From Rhizobium sp. Root482 (lineage in GTDB: Bacteria > Pseudomonadota > Alphaproteobacteria > Rhizobiales > Rhizobiaceae): 64,000 nt of DNA. Below the pieces are notes generated by a model that worked only from the letters and a program-made list of their open reading frames with translations, was not told the DNA's origin and made no database searches. Shown piece after piece: positions 26,680-34,750 of this stretch. Every line of letters begins with the position of its first letter. Position 1 is the stretch's first letter. A program made the translations under genes and the position numbers. Where the stretch lies: contig NZ_LMFA01000026.1 of the NCBI RefSeq assembly GCF_001426565.1, forward strand, positions 237,536 to 301,535. The letters run 5' to 3'.

Positions 26680-26957
26680 ACGAACTTCTCGTCATCTGGT
26701 CGATCCTCGCCTCACAGATCCTGCTTGGCCTGGCGATGGCATGCGCGCTGTTTCGCGTCATACGCGGACCGCGGGCGCAGGACCGCATCCTCGGCCTGGA
26801 CGCCCTCTATATCAACGCCATGCTGCTTTTGCTGACCTTCGGGATACGCACCGCAAATTCGATCTATTTCGAGGCGGCGCTGATCATCGCGCTGCTCGGC
26901 TTCGTCTCCTCGATCGCCTTTGCAAAATTTCTGATGCGCGGCGAGGTGATCGAATGA
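26676..26957 (+). CDS. phaF: Monovalent cation/H+ antiporter subunit F
   Basis: This 93-residue MrpF-type subunit has three helices, with the conserved FRVIRGPRAQDRILGLDALYINAM segment between helices 1 and 2. It overlaps phaE and phaG by four bases each, so the three are translationally coupled. Confidence 0.93.
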   Translation: MNELLVIWSILASQILLGLAMACALFRVIRGPRAQDRILGLDALYINAMLLLLTFGIRTANSIYFEAALIIALLGFVSSIAFAKFLMRGEVIE

Positions 26958-27334
26958 CCCATCTGACCGACCTGCCGCTCTGGGCGGCCATTCCTGTCTG
27001 CATCCTGCTTCTGGCCGGATCGGCCGTTACCCTCGTCGGCTCGATAGGGCTGATCCGGCTGAAGACGTTCTATGGGCGGCTGCATGCGCCGACGCTCGGC
27101 TCCAGCGCCGGCACCGTCCTGATCTGCCTCGCCTCGATGATCACCTTTGCCGTCCTGCAGAACCGCTGGATCTTCCACGAGGTGCTGATCATCGTCTTCA
27201 TCGTCCTGACGACGCCGGTAACGCTGATGCTGCTCGGCCAGGCGGCACTTTACCGCGACCGGATCGAAGACAGCGAAGTGGTGCCGCGCAAGGCGGCCGG
27301 AGAGACCCCCAGCCCATCGGAAGCGGATATCTAA
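26954..27334 (+). CDS. phaG: Monovalent cation/H+ antiporter subunit G
   Basis: This 126-residue MrpG-type subunit has three helices, with SAVTLVGSIGLIRLKTFYGRLHAPTLGSSAGT as the family signature. Its ATG overlaps the phaF stop. It closes the pha operon and ends only 7 bases from the convergent cobM stop. I see no separate terminator in that gap. Confidence 0.93.
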   Translation: MTHLTDLPLWAAIPVCILLLAGSAVTLVGSIGLIRLKTFYGRLHAPTLGSSAGTVLICLASMITFAVLQNRWIFHEVLIIVFIVLTTPVTLMLLGQAALYRDRIEDSEVVPRKAAGETPSPSEADI

Positions 27335-27341
27335 CCGGCTT

Positions 27342-28100
27342 CTAGTCGCGACCCCGGAACCGGCGCTGATAGGCCGCGTCATAAAGCGCGCTTTCGCGAA
27401 ACTCGCTGGCGCCGAGCGTGCGGCCGACGAAGATCAGCGCCGTGCGCTCGATCGGGTCGGCGGCGACCTTTGCCTGGATATCGGCCAGCGTGCCGCGGAT
27501 CACCCGCTCATCCGGGAAGGACGCCTTGACGACGATGGCGACGGGGCAATCCGCGCCGTAGAGCGGCGTCAGTTCCTCGACCACCTGATCGAGCGCATGG
27601 ATCGCCAGATGGATGGCAAGCGTCGCTCCGGTGGCGCCAAAGCCGACCAGCGTCTCGGCATTGGGCATCGGCGAGGCGCGGCCGGACACCCGCGTCAAAA
27701 CGAGGCTCTGGGCAACGGCCGGAATGGTCAATTCTCGTCCGAGCGCGGCGGCGGCGGCGGCAAAGGCCGGAACGCCAGGTGTCATCGTGAAGTCGAGCCC
27801 ATGCTTCTCCAGTCGCCGGATCTGCTCGGCAACGGCGCTCCAGACCGAGAGATCGCCGGAGTGCAGCCGGGCGACATCCTCGCCTGCCTCCGCGGCTCGC
27901 ACATATTCCGCCTCGATTTCATCCAGAGACATCGGTGCCGTATCGACGATGCGGGCGCCTTCCGGGCAATATTGCAGGAGATCGGGCGAGACGATCGAGC
28001 CGGCATAGAGGCAGACAGAGCATCGCCCGATCAGGTCGCGCCCGCGCACGGTAATCAGGTCTGCCGCGCCGGGGCCGGCGCCGATGAAATGGACGGTCAT
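27342..28100 (-). CDS. cobM: Precorrin-4 C(11)-methyltransferase
   Basis: This 252-residue SAM-dependent methyltransferase of the tetrapyrrole methylase family methylates C-11 of precorrin-4 in the aerobic cobalamin pathway. [18 protein letters not shown] is the N-terminal SAM loop, and [13 protein letters not shown] and [14 protein letters not shown] are CobM/CbiF signatures. It lies 25 bases downstream of cobL on the same strand, so no cobE/cbiG gene separates them. It is convergent with phaG. Confidence 0.95.
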   Translation of the reverse strand: MTVHFIGAGPGAADLITVRGRDLIGRCSVCLYAGSIVSPDLLQYCPEGARIVDTAPMSLDEIEAEYVRAAEAGEDVARLHSGDLSVWSAVAEQIRRLEKHGLDFTMTPGVPAFAAAAAALGRELTIPAVAQSLVLTRVSGRASPMPNAETLVGFGATGATLAIHLAIHALDQVVEELTPLYGADCPVAIVVKASFPDERVIRGTLADIQAKVAADPIERTALIFVGRTLGASEFRESALYDAAYQRRFRGRD

Positions 28101-28125
28101 GCTGCTTCCTCTTGAAATTCTGGTT

Positions 28126-29361
28126 TCACGGCTTGACCCATGACCATTGCGTGACCGGCATGGCCGGCCGCCAGCCGGTCATCGTGCCCACCAGCGAAAC
28201 GCGGGCGATATCGATGCGGATGAGCGAACCGCCGAGCCGCGCATGATGATCGAGAAGCACCGCTTCCATCTGTGTCGTCACGGCATTGGCCACCAGCCTG
28301 CCGCCGGGGAGAAGCGCTGCGATCGCCGCCGCCATCACGCCCTCTTCGCTGCCGCCGCCGCCGATGAAGACGGCATCGGGTCGCGGCAGGCCGGCCAGTG
28401 CGGCCGGCGCCGTGCCCTCGACCACGATGAGGCCAGGCACGCCGAAGGCGGTGGCATTGCGGCGAATGCGCAGCGCCCGTTCCGGCGATCCCTCAATGGC
28501 AACCGCCTTCATGGCCGGATCGCGGAGCATCCATTCGATGCCGATCGAGCCCGATCCAGCGCCGATATCCCACAGGCATTCGCCACGGCGCGGCGCCAGC
28601 GCCGAAAGGGTGAGCGCCCGCACCTCGCGCTTGGTGATCTGGCCGTCATGCTCGAAGAGACCATCGTCGAGGCCGCCTGCCAGCGGCAGCACGCGAGCGC
28701 CCTTACCCGCGACCACTTCCACGGCGCAGATATTCAAGGGGTCGATACCGCCAAGGGAGAAATCCTCGGCAATCAGCGAGGTGACGCGCTCGCGGGCCCC
28801 GCCCAGAGCTTCGAGAATGGTCAGTCGGGATTGGCCGAATCCGCTTTCGGTGAGAAGCCCGGCCAAGGCCTGTGGCGTCTTTTCATCCGAGGTCAGCGCC
28901 AGGATACGGCTGCCGGGCTGGAGGTGCGGCCGGATCAGATCGACCGGGCGGCCATGCAGGGAAATGGTCGTTGTCTCCTGCAAGGCCCATCCGAGACGCG
29001 ACGCGGCAAGGCTGAAGGAGGACGGCGCCGGAAGAACCCGCATATCGGAGGCAGGGACATGCCGGGCCAGCGTCACCCCGACTCCGAAGAAGAAGGGATC
29101 GCCGGAGGCGAGCACCACGACGGGCGAGCCCTTGAGCGCAAGCACGGCCTCGACCGAGCGCTCGAAGGGGCTGAGCCAGACATGGCTTTCGCCGGCAATC
29201 AAAGGTGCGACAAGCTCCAGATGGCGCGACCCGCCGAAGAGGACGGCGGCAGCCGCGATGCAGCGCTTGGCCTCGTCGCCGAGACCCGCTAAACCATCCT
29301 CTCCAAGGCCGATCACCGTCAGCCAGGGACTATTTTCGTCAGGGACCCGATCGTCACTCAT
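28126..29361 (-). CDS. cobL: Precorrin-6Y C5,15-methyltransferase (decarboxylating), CbiE-CbiT fusion
   Basis: This 411-residue bifunctional enzyme methylates C-5 and C-15 of precorrin-6B (6Y) and decarboxylates the C-12 acetate. The N-terminal half is a CbiE-type tetrapyrrole methylase ([29 protein letters not shown]). The C-terminal half is a CbiT-type class I methyltransferase with the SAM loop [17 protein letters not shown] placed the start at ATG 29361 ([12 protein letters not shown]); an open frame extends 118 codons further upstream but is antisense to cobK and has no family character. Its start codon shares the CATG tetranucleotide with the start of cobK on the other strand. Confidence 0.93.
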   Translation of the reverse strand: MSDDRVPDENSPWLTVIGLGEDGLAGLGDEAKRCIAAAAVLFGGSRHLELVAPLIAGESHVWLSPFERSVEAVLALKGSPVVVLASGDPFFFGVGVTLARHVPASDMRVLPAPSSFSLAASRLGWALQETTTISLHGRPVDLIRPHLQPGSRILALTSDEKTPQALAGLLTESGFGQSRLTILEALGGARERVTSLIAEDFSLGGIDPLNICAVEVVAGKGARVLPLAGGLDDGLFEHDGQITKREVRALTLSALAPRRGECLWDIGAGSGSIGIEWMLRDPAMKAVAIEGSPERALRIRRNATAFGVPGLIVVEGTAPAALAGLPRPDAVFIGGGGSEEGVMAAAIAALLPGGRLVANAVTTQMEAVLLDHHARLGGSLIRIDIARVSLVGTMTGWRPAMPVTQWSWVKP

Positions 29362-30130
29362 GAGCAAACACCGCGTTCTGATCCTTGGCGGCACCACCCA
29401 AGCACGCCAGCTCGCCACCGCGCTGGCGGAGCGCGGCGATTGCGAGCTGCTGCTGTCGCTGGCAGGTCGCACGGCGACGCCCATGGCCCAGCCTGTTCCG
29501 AGCCGCAGCGGCGGTTTCGGTGGGGCCCATGGTCTTGCAGTGTTTCTCAAGGCCGGAGATTTCGACCTTTTGATCGACGCCACCCATCCCTTCGCCGCCC
29601 GGATTTCCGACAATGCGACTATTGCCGCGCAGCAGACCGGCATCGCGCTGTTCGCGCTTCGCCGCCCTGTCTGGGAGCGGCAGCCCGGCGATCTGTGGAC
29701 CTGCGTCCCGTCCATCCCTGAGGCCGTTGCAGCCCTTGGACAGAATCCAAGACGGGTCTTCCTGGCAATCGGCCGGCAGGAGGTTTCCCATTTCGAAAAG
29801 GCGCCGCAGCACAGTTACCTGATCCGCAGCGTCGATCCGGTCGCGCCGCCGCTTGCCGTTGCCGATGCGCGCTACCTGCTGGCAACCGGCCCTTTCGAGG
29901 AGGCGGCCGAGTGTGCGCTTCTCGCGGAAAACCGGATAGAGGTGATCGTCGCCAAGAACAGCGGCGGCGCGGCCACCTATGGCAAGATTGCCGCGGCACG
30001 GGCGCTGGGCATCAAGGTGGTGATAGTCGAGCGCCGGCAGCCGGCCGATATCCGCGCGGTCGCTACCGTCGAAGATGCACTCGAACTGGCCGATCACCTT
30101 TTCTCCCCGGAAATGAAGCGCGGCGTATAG
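29360..30130 (+). CDS. cobK: Precorrin-6A reductase
   Basis: This 256-residue NADPH-dependent enzyme reduces precorrin-6A to precorrin-6B. The N-terminal RVLILGGTTQARQLATALAERG is the family dinucleotide-binding start; FDLLIDATHPFAARISDNA and VIVAKNSGGAATYGKIAAARALGI are CobK/CbiJ hallmarks. It runs on the plus strand between minus-strand cobL and cobJ. Its ATG overlaps the cobL start by two bases and its 3' end overlaps the cobJ 3' end by 37 bases. Any promoter for it must lie inside cobL, or for cobL inside cobK. Confidence 0.94.
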   Translation: MSKHRVLILGGTTQARQLATALAERGDCELLLSLAGRTATPMAQPVPSRSGGFGGAHGLAVFLKAGDFDLLIDATHPFAARISDNATIAAQQTGIALFALRRPVWERQPGDLWTCVPSIPEAVAALGQNPRRVFLAIGRQEVSHFEKAPQHSYLIRSVDPVAPPLAVADARYLLATGPFEEAAECALLAENRIEVIVAKNSGGAATYGKIAAARALGIKVVIVERRQPADIRAVATVEDALELADHLFSPEMKRGV

Positions 30131-30858
30131 ACGAGATCCGCCTTGCCGGGGCGCTCGACGATCCGCGTCTGCGGCGAGCCGATGATGACGCAGGTGGCCA
30201 TGTCGGCCTTGCCGGCATCGGCCTCGCCAAGCGGCATGACCAGCATGCGCTCATCCGGGCGGCCGGCGGCACGGCCGAAGATCACCGGTGTCTCGGCCGG
30301 CAGATGTGCCCGCAGAATGTCGAAGGCCGCACCCAATTGCCACGGCCGCGCCTTGCTGATCGGATTGTAGAGCGCGATCACCAGGCCGGCCTCCGCCACC
30401 AGTTCCAGGCGGCGGGTGATGACATCCCAGGGCTTGAGATTGTCCGACAGCGAGATGGCGCAGAAATCATGGCCGAGCGGCGCGCCGATACGCGCGGCGA
30501 CGGCAAGCATGGCGGTGACGCCGGGCAGGATGACGAGATCGATCGCACGCCATTCCTGCGGTCCATTGTCGATCGCCTCGCAGACGGCAGCCGCCATGGC
30601 GAAGACGCCGGGATCGCCACCGGAGACGACGCAGACAGTGCCCCCCGCAGCGGCACGAACCAGCGCCGCCTGCGCCCGGTCCAGCTCCTCGCGATTGTCG
30701 GAGGCGATGCGATTCTGGTCAGGCCTCAGAGAAAGACGGTCGAGATAGGGGCCGTAGCCGAGAAAATCGGTGGATTTCGACACGGCGTCCGAGGCTTCCG
30801 GCGTCATCTGCAGGGGGCCGCCAGGACCGGTGCCTATCACATAAAGCGTACCTGTCAT
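30094..30858 (-). CDS. cobJ: Precorrin-3B C(17)-methyltransferase
   Basis: This 254-residue tetrapyrrole methylase carries out C-17 methylation with ring contraction in the aerobic B12 route. TLYVIGTGPGGPLQMTPEA is the SAM loop; GGDPGVFAMAAAVCEA and GAPLGHDFCAISLSDNLKPW are CobJ/CbiH signatures. ATG 30858 is preceded by GGAGGG and overlaps the cobI stop (ATGA), so I prefer it to a start 15 bases upstream. It overlaps convergent cobK at its 3' end. Confidence 0.95.
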   Translation of the reverse strand: MTGTLYVIGTGPGGPLQMTPEASDAVSKSTDFLGYGPYLDRLSLRPDQNRIASDNREELDRAQAALVRAAAGGTVCVVSGGDPGVFAMAAAVCEAIDNGPQEWRAIDLVILPGVTAMLAVAARIGAPLGHDFCAISLSDNLKPWDVITRRLELVAEAGLVIALYNPISKARPWQLGAAFDILRAHLPAETPVIFGRAAGRPDERMLVMPLGEADAGKADMATCVIIGSPQTRIVERPGKADLVYTPRFISGEKR

Positions 30859-31592
30859 GGCCTGTCCCTCCAACCGGGCACCAGCACCAGCGAGAAATAG
30901 GGCGCCTGGTCGTCGGTCTTTTCGGCAAGCGGGACCATGGCGGAATTGGCCATGGTGCCGCGCTCGACATAGAGCGCCTGCGAAAGCTTGCCGGCGGCGG
31001 CGAGCGCCCGGCGAATTTTCGGCAGGTTACGGCCGACCTTCATGATCACGGCGGCTTCCGTATCGCCGAGACGCCGGACAAGCTGGCTTTCCGCCATGGT
31101 GCCGGGCAGGACCGACAGGACATCGTCGCCCTGGACGATCGGCAGGCCCGCCAGCGACCAGCAGCCGGACATGGCGGTGATGCCGGGAATGACCTCGACG
31201 GCGAACCGACCGGCCAGCCGCACATGCAGATGCATGTAGGAGCCGTAGAACATCGGATCGCCTTCGCTGAGGATGGCGACCGTGCGGCCCGCTTCCAGAT
31301 GGGCGGCGACCGCTGCCGCCGAGGTATCGTAGAAGCCGGTGATCTGGCTCTTGTAGTCGTCGTGATCCTTGTCGATCTCGACGGTGACCGGATAATAGAG
31401 CGGCAATTCCAAGAGGCCGGGCTTCAACAGGCCGTCGACCACTACGCGTCCATTGCCGCGCCGGCCTTCCTTGGCGAAATAGGCAAGCACGTCGGCCGCC
31501 TCCAGCGCCTTGATCGCCTTGAGGGTGAGAAGTTCCGGATCGCCCGGACCGGTGCCGACGCCGATCAGCCTGCCTGCGGGACGAGCGCTCAC
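30855..31592 (-). CDS. cobI: Precorrin-2 C(20)-methyltransferase
   Basis: This 245-residue SAM-dependent enzyme converts precorrin-2 to precorrin-3A. It has GRLIGVGTGPGDPELLTLKAI at the N-terminus, LSEGDPMFYGSYMHLH and VIPGITAMSGCWSLAG, all diagnostic of CobI/CbiL. It overlaps cobH upstream and cobJ downstream by four bases each (ATGA), showing a tightly coupled operon. Confidence 0.95.
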   Translation of the reverse strand: MSARPAGRLIGVGTGPGDPELLTLKAIKALEAADVLAYFAKEGRRGNGRVVVDGLLKPGLLELPLYYPVTVEIDKDHDDYKSQITGFYDTSAAAVAAHLEAGRTVAILSEGDPMFYGSYMHLHVRLAGRFAVEVIPGITAMSGCWSLAGLPIVQGDDVLSVLPGTMAESQLVRRLGDTEAAVIMKVGRNLPKIRRALAAAGKLSQALYVERGTMANSAMVPLAEKTDDQAPYFSLVLVPGWRDRP

Positions 31593-32221
31593 AGGCCCGG
31601 CCTCGCCAGCGAATTGATCGCCGCCGCCGTCATCGCGCTACCGCCGAGACGGCCGCGCACGATTGCATAGGGCACGCCATAGGAATTCTCGGCCAGCGCA
31701 TCCTTGGATTCCGCCGCACCGACAAAGCCGACCGGCATGCCGATGATCGCCGCCGGTTTCGGCGCGCCGTCGCGCAGGAGTTCCAGCAGGTAGAACAGTG
31801 CTGTCGGCGCATTGCCGATCGCAACCACCGATCCCCCCATCCGCTCGCCCCAAAGCTTCAGCGCCGCCGCCGAACGAGTATTGCCGATTTCGCGGGCGAT
31901 TTCGGCCGTCTGCGGCTCGCGCAGCGTGCAGATCACCTCATTGCCGGCCGGAAGCCGCGCGCGCGTGACGCCATGGGAAACCATGAAGGCATCGCAGAAG
32001 ATCGGCGCGCCGTTCTTCAGGGCCTGACGGGCGGCGGGCACGAAACCGGGAGAAAATTCGAAATATTGCGCCGCTTCCACCAGTCCGCAGGCATGCACCA
32101 TCCGAACGGCAAGATCGGCCTCTTCCTCGGAAAATCGGGAAAGGTCGGCCTCGCTGCGGATGATGGCAAAGGAGCGCTCATAGATGGCATCGCCATCCCT
32201 TATGTAATCGTAATCAGGCAT
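31589..32221 (-). CDS. cobH: Precorrin-8X methylmutase
   Basis: This 210-residue enzyme moves the C-11 methyl to C-12, giving hydrogenobyrinate. It begins MPDYDYIRDGDAIYERSFAI and contains NGAPIFCDAFMVSHGVTR, with the catalytic histidine region, and IGMPVGFVGAAESK. The open frame continues far upstream, but ATG 32221 fits the family and lies 2 bases after the cobG stop. The last cobH bases overlap cobI. Confidence 0.95.
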   Translation of the reverse strand: MPDYDYIRDGDAIYERSFAIIRSEADLSRFSEEEADLAVRMVHACGLVEAAQYFEFSPGFVPAARQALKNGAPIFCDAFMVSHGVTRARLPAGNEVICTLREPQTAEIAREIGNTRSAAALKLWGERMGGSVVAIGNAPTALFYLLELLRDGAPKPAAIIGMPVGFVGAAESKDALAENSYGVPYAIVRGRLGGSAMTAAAINSLARPGL

Positions 32222-32223
32222 TT

Positions 32224-33591
32224 CTATTCCCGTTGAACCGCGGCGGCGACCTCCGCTCCAAGCCGTGTAAGGCAGGAGCGTGCCGATTCGCCAGCCCGTT
32301 TGCGCCGCCGCACCAGCGCATCGAGGCGTTCGAGCGCGGCTTCCATGGTATTTTCCTCGATGTAGGCGTTCGGCGCTGCGGAAGCGGCACCATTTACGAC
32401 AAGCCCATAGCCTATTGGCGCTGCCGTGATCGTCAGCGGAGATGCCCCCGGTCTCGCGCAGCCCTTGGCACAACCGGAGACATGGACCGTCAGCGAACCA
32501 TCCAGCAGCGCCGGTGCCCGCTCCACCATCATCTGCGCGACCGCGCGCGTATCGATCCCGGCGGAGCCGCAGGCGCCGATGCCGGCGCAGGCGGCGATGT
32601 GGTTGCGCGGATCGTCCGGAAAGACCCGCAGGCCATGACCGACCGCCAGGGCCTGGGCGGCGGCGATCTTTTCCGGGTGAAGCCCAAGCACCATCATTCC
32701 GTGTCCGGGCGAGAGCCGGATGTCCGTCGCGCCCAGATTGGCAAGAGCTTTGATGAAAGCCTTGAGGTTGCCCGCCCGAATCTGGCCGAAAGCCAGTCCG
32801 ACACCGAGAACGACCCGGTCCGCTCCGATCCGGTGAATACCGCAGGGACTGGATGCTGATGCCAAGGGCGCGATATCATCGGCATCGGCGGCGGAACCCA
32901 ATTGGTCCTTCAAGGCGCCGGCATCGATATCCCTCCCCCGGGCGCCCTCGCCCATCGTCGCGAGACGTTCGAGGAGGCCGAGGACCACCGGCACGACGGC
33001 CGGCTCACCGAGGACCGCGATCCGGGCAGCCGTATGTTCTGTGCCGGCAAGCGAGAGCAGCCAGGCTGGTTCTTTGCCGCCCGCTACCGCCCGCAGGCGA
33101 ATATCGGCGGTGATCTCGCCCAGGTGAAGAGACCCGCCGCCATCGACGGTGATCGATAGTTTGGGAGCGAGCACCAGCGGCGGATGGCGGGCTGCGCTGG
33201 CAGCACGCAGCCGGGTGGCAAGAGGCTGGGGGTCGGCGATCTCTAAAGGATCGAGGCCCGCGAGAGGCGGCACTTCCACGGCCAGCCCTTCGGCGATTTC
33301 TATCCCCGTTTCTCTGATCTTCGCGGAAAGCAGCGGCACGGTTTCCGCCGTCAGCCCGCGGATCTGCAGATTTCCCCTGGCGGTAATTTCGAGGATGCCG
33401 TTTCCATAAAACTCCGCCCCATCGGCGATCTCGGCCAGTTCGCGAAGCGTCAAGCCCGGGTTTGCGGGCCGAAGCCGCACCAGCAATCCGTCGCCGGTTG
33501 CCATCGGCGCCGAAAGCGACGGACAGGCGCCGCGCCGCATCGACAAACGAGGCCCGGCCTTTCCCTCCCCTGCTGCGGCACAGATCGTCAT
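32224..33591 (-). CDS. cobG: Precorrin-3B synthase
   Basis: This roughly 455-residue iron-sulfur monooxygenase of the nitrite/sulfite reductase ferredoxin-like family makes precorrin-3B (the oxygen-dependent step of the aerobic pathway). The N-terminus has RRGACPSLSAPMATGDGLLVRLRP. Cluster ligands appear as CAGIGACGSAGIDTRAVA and VHVSGCAKGCARP. Start choice is open: ATG 33591 follows GGGAGAGAG; an in-frame ATG at 33642 would add 17 residues. It follows cobF with a 113-base gap, and cobH begins 2 bases after its stop. Confidence 0.93.
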   Translation of the reverse strand: MTICAAAGEGKAGPRLSMRRGACPSLSAPMATGDGLLVRLRPANPGLTLRELAEIADGAEFYGNGILEITARGNLQIRGLTAETVPLLSAKIRETGIEIAEGLAVEVPPLAGLDPLEIADPQPLATRLRAASAARHPPLVLAPKLSITVDGGGSLHLGEITADIRLRAVAGGKEPAWLLSLAGTEHTAARIAVLGEPAVVPVVLGLLERLATMGEGARGRDIDAGALKDQLGSAADADDIAPLASASSPCGIHRIGADRVVLGVGLAFGQIRAGNLKAFIKALANLGATDIRLSPGHGMMVLGLHPEKIAAAQALAVGHGLRVFPDDPRNHIAACAGIGACGSAGIDTRAVAQMMVERAPALLDGSLTVHVSGCAKGCARPGASPLTITAAPIGYGLVVNGAASAAPNAYIEENTMEAALERLDALVRRRKRAGESARSCLTRLGAEVAAAVQRE

Positions 33592-33704
33592 CGCGGCGTC
33601 ACTCTCTCCCAATGGCAAATTGCGCCTCCGTCCATACAGCATTCCACAGACCAGACAAACCGGCCGATTGTCGCCCGGCGCGCGCCTTGCCGGACAGACA
33701 CCGG

Positions 33705-34475
33705 TCACGCCTCGAAATCCGCGCCCTTCTGCAGGAGGTAGATATCCATGATCCAGCCGTGGCGCGCCCTGGCCTCGGCCCTGGTCTTGACGATTTCCTC
33801 CTTCACCTCGGCAAGCCTGCCGGAAACGACGATCTCCTGCGGCGTGCCGAGATAGGCGCCCCAATAGATGCGCGCCTCCGGATCGTCGATCTGCAGGAAG
33901 GCCTGTTCGCCGTCGAGCATCACCACCGCCGTTTCGCTTCTGGCCGGAAAGCTCTCCGAAAGTCGCCGCCCGGTGGTGATTTCCACCGGCTTGCCGACGA
34001 GATTGAGCGGAATCCTGTGGCTGGCGGCCAGCGCCTGGATACTGGTGATGCCGGGGATGACCGAATAGTCGAAATCGACGGAGCCCATGGCACGGACGCG
34101 CTCGATGATGCGGATCGTGCTGTCATAGAGCATCGGATCGCCCCAGACGAGGAAGGCGCCGGTCTGGCCCTCGCCCAGTTCCGCCGTCAGAAGCTGCTCA
34201 TAGGCCGTGGCAATCGCCGCGTGCCATTGATCGACGCTCTGATCGTAGGACCGATCCGCCGTCTGACGCACCGGGACCGCGAATTCTACCAGCCGGCCGT
34301 CCGGCCGGGTCACGTAGCGCGAGACTATATCCCGGCGGATCGTCGCAAGCTGGGCCTTGGCCTCGCCCTTGGTGGGAATGAACAGCACATCGGCCCGATT
34401 GAGCGCGTTGATGGCCTGAACGGTCATATGTTCCGGATTGCCCGTGCCGATACCGATGACCAGAATCGTTTTCAT
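33705..34475 (-). CDS. cobF: Precorrin-6A synthase (deacetylating)
   Basis: This 256-residue tetrapyrrole methylase methylates C-1 and releases acetate, forming precorrin-6A. MKTILVIGIGTGNPEHMTVQAINAL is the SAM-binding start and LVWGDPMLYDSTIRIIERV the second conserved loop. CobF is specific to the oxygen-requiring route. ATG 34475 is preceded by GGGGAA. It heads the minus-strand cob block (cobF-G-H-I-J). I could not find a convincing cobalamin riboswitch upstream. Confidence 0.94.
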   Translation of the reverse strand: MKTILVIGIGTGNPEHMTVQAINALNRADVLFIPTKGEAKAQLATIRRDIVSRYVTRPDGRLVEFAVPVRQTADRSYDQSVDQWHAAIATAYEQLLTAELGEGQTGAFLVWGDPMLYDSTIRIIERVRAMGSVDFDYSVIPGITSIQALAASHRIPLNLVGKPVEITTGRRLSESFPARSETAVVMLDGEQAFLQIDDPEARIYWGAYLGTPQEIVVSGRLAEVKEEIVKTRAEARARHGWIMDIYLLQKGADFEA

Positions 34476-34750
34476 TCGCTTCCCCTGCCCTACAATAGGC
34501 GTCTTTCGCCGATCGAACGAAGCGATGCAAGCGTCGGCGACCCCACACTTCCGCCTCACCTGCCGGCGATTATTTTAGCAGGCACGCACGAAACCGTGGC
34601 AATGGCCCGCCAGTTCCAGTATGACGGCGATATTTCGCCTGGTAACCTGTTCCCGAGGTGACAGCCGCGGGACTGATGCAGATTTTAAGAATTTATGGCA
34701 CATTGGTCTATTCAATTTGAGACGGGGAGCGTCTCGCGAGGGTTTCAACA
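34476..34750. other. Divergent intergenic region between cobF and the type I secretion gene
   Basis: This 275-base AT-richer gap must hold promoters for the cob block and for the secretion operon. It contains a hairpin at 34719-34735. I looked on the cobF strand for the B12-box and other conserved cobalamin riboswitch segments and did not find a clear match. Confidence 0.5.
34719..34735 (+). promoter_or_regulatory. Leader hairpin just upstream of the type I secretion start
   Basis: GAGACG and CGTCTC form a perfect 6-base stem with a 5-base loop. It ends 2 bases before the GAGGG ribosome site of the gene at 34751, so folding could modulate translation. Confidence 0.4.

Noticed and set aside
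28126-28126. A cobE/cbiG gene between cobL and cobM
   Set aside because: Only 25 bases separate the two genes, so no such gene is present here; it must be elsewhere if it exists.
29362-29715. N-terminal extension of CobL
   Set aside because: The open frame continues 118 codons, but it is antisense to cobK and the family start is at [13 protein letters not shown].
34476-34750. Cobalamin riboswitch upstream of cobF
   Set aside because: I looked for the B12 box and the other conserved segments on the minus strand; only loose resemblance (GCCATTGCCACGG) was found. A covariance-model search (Rfam cobalamin) would decide.
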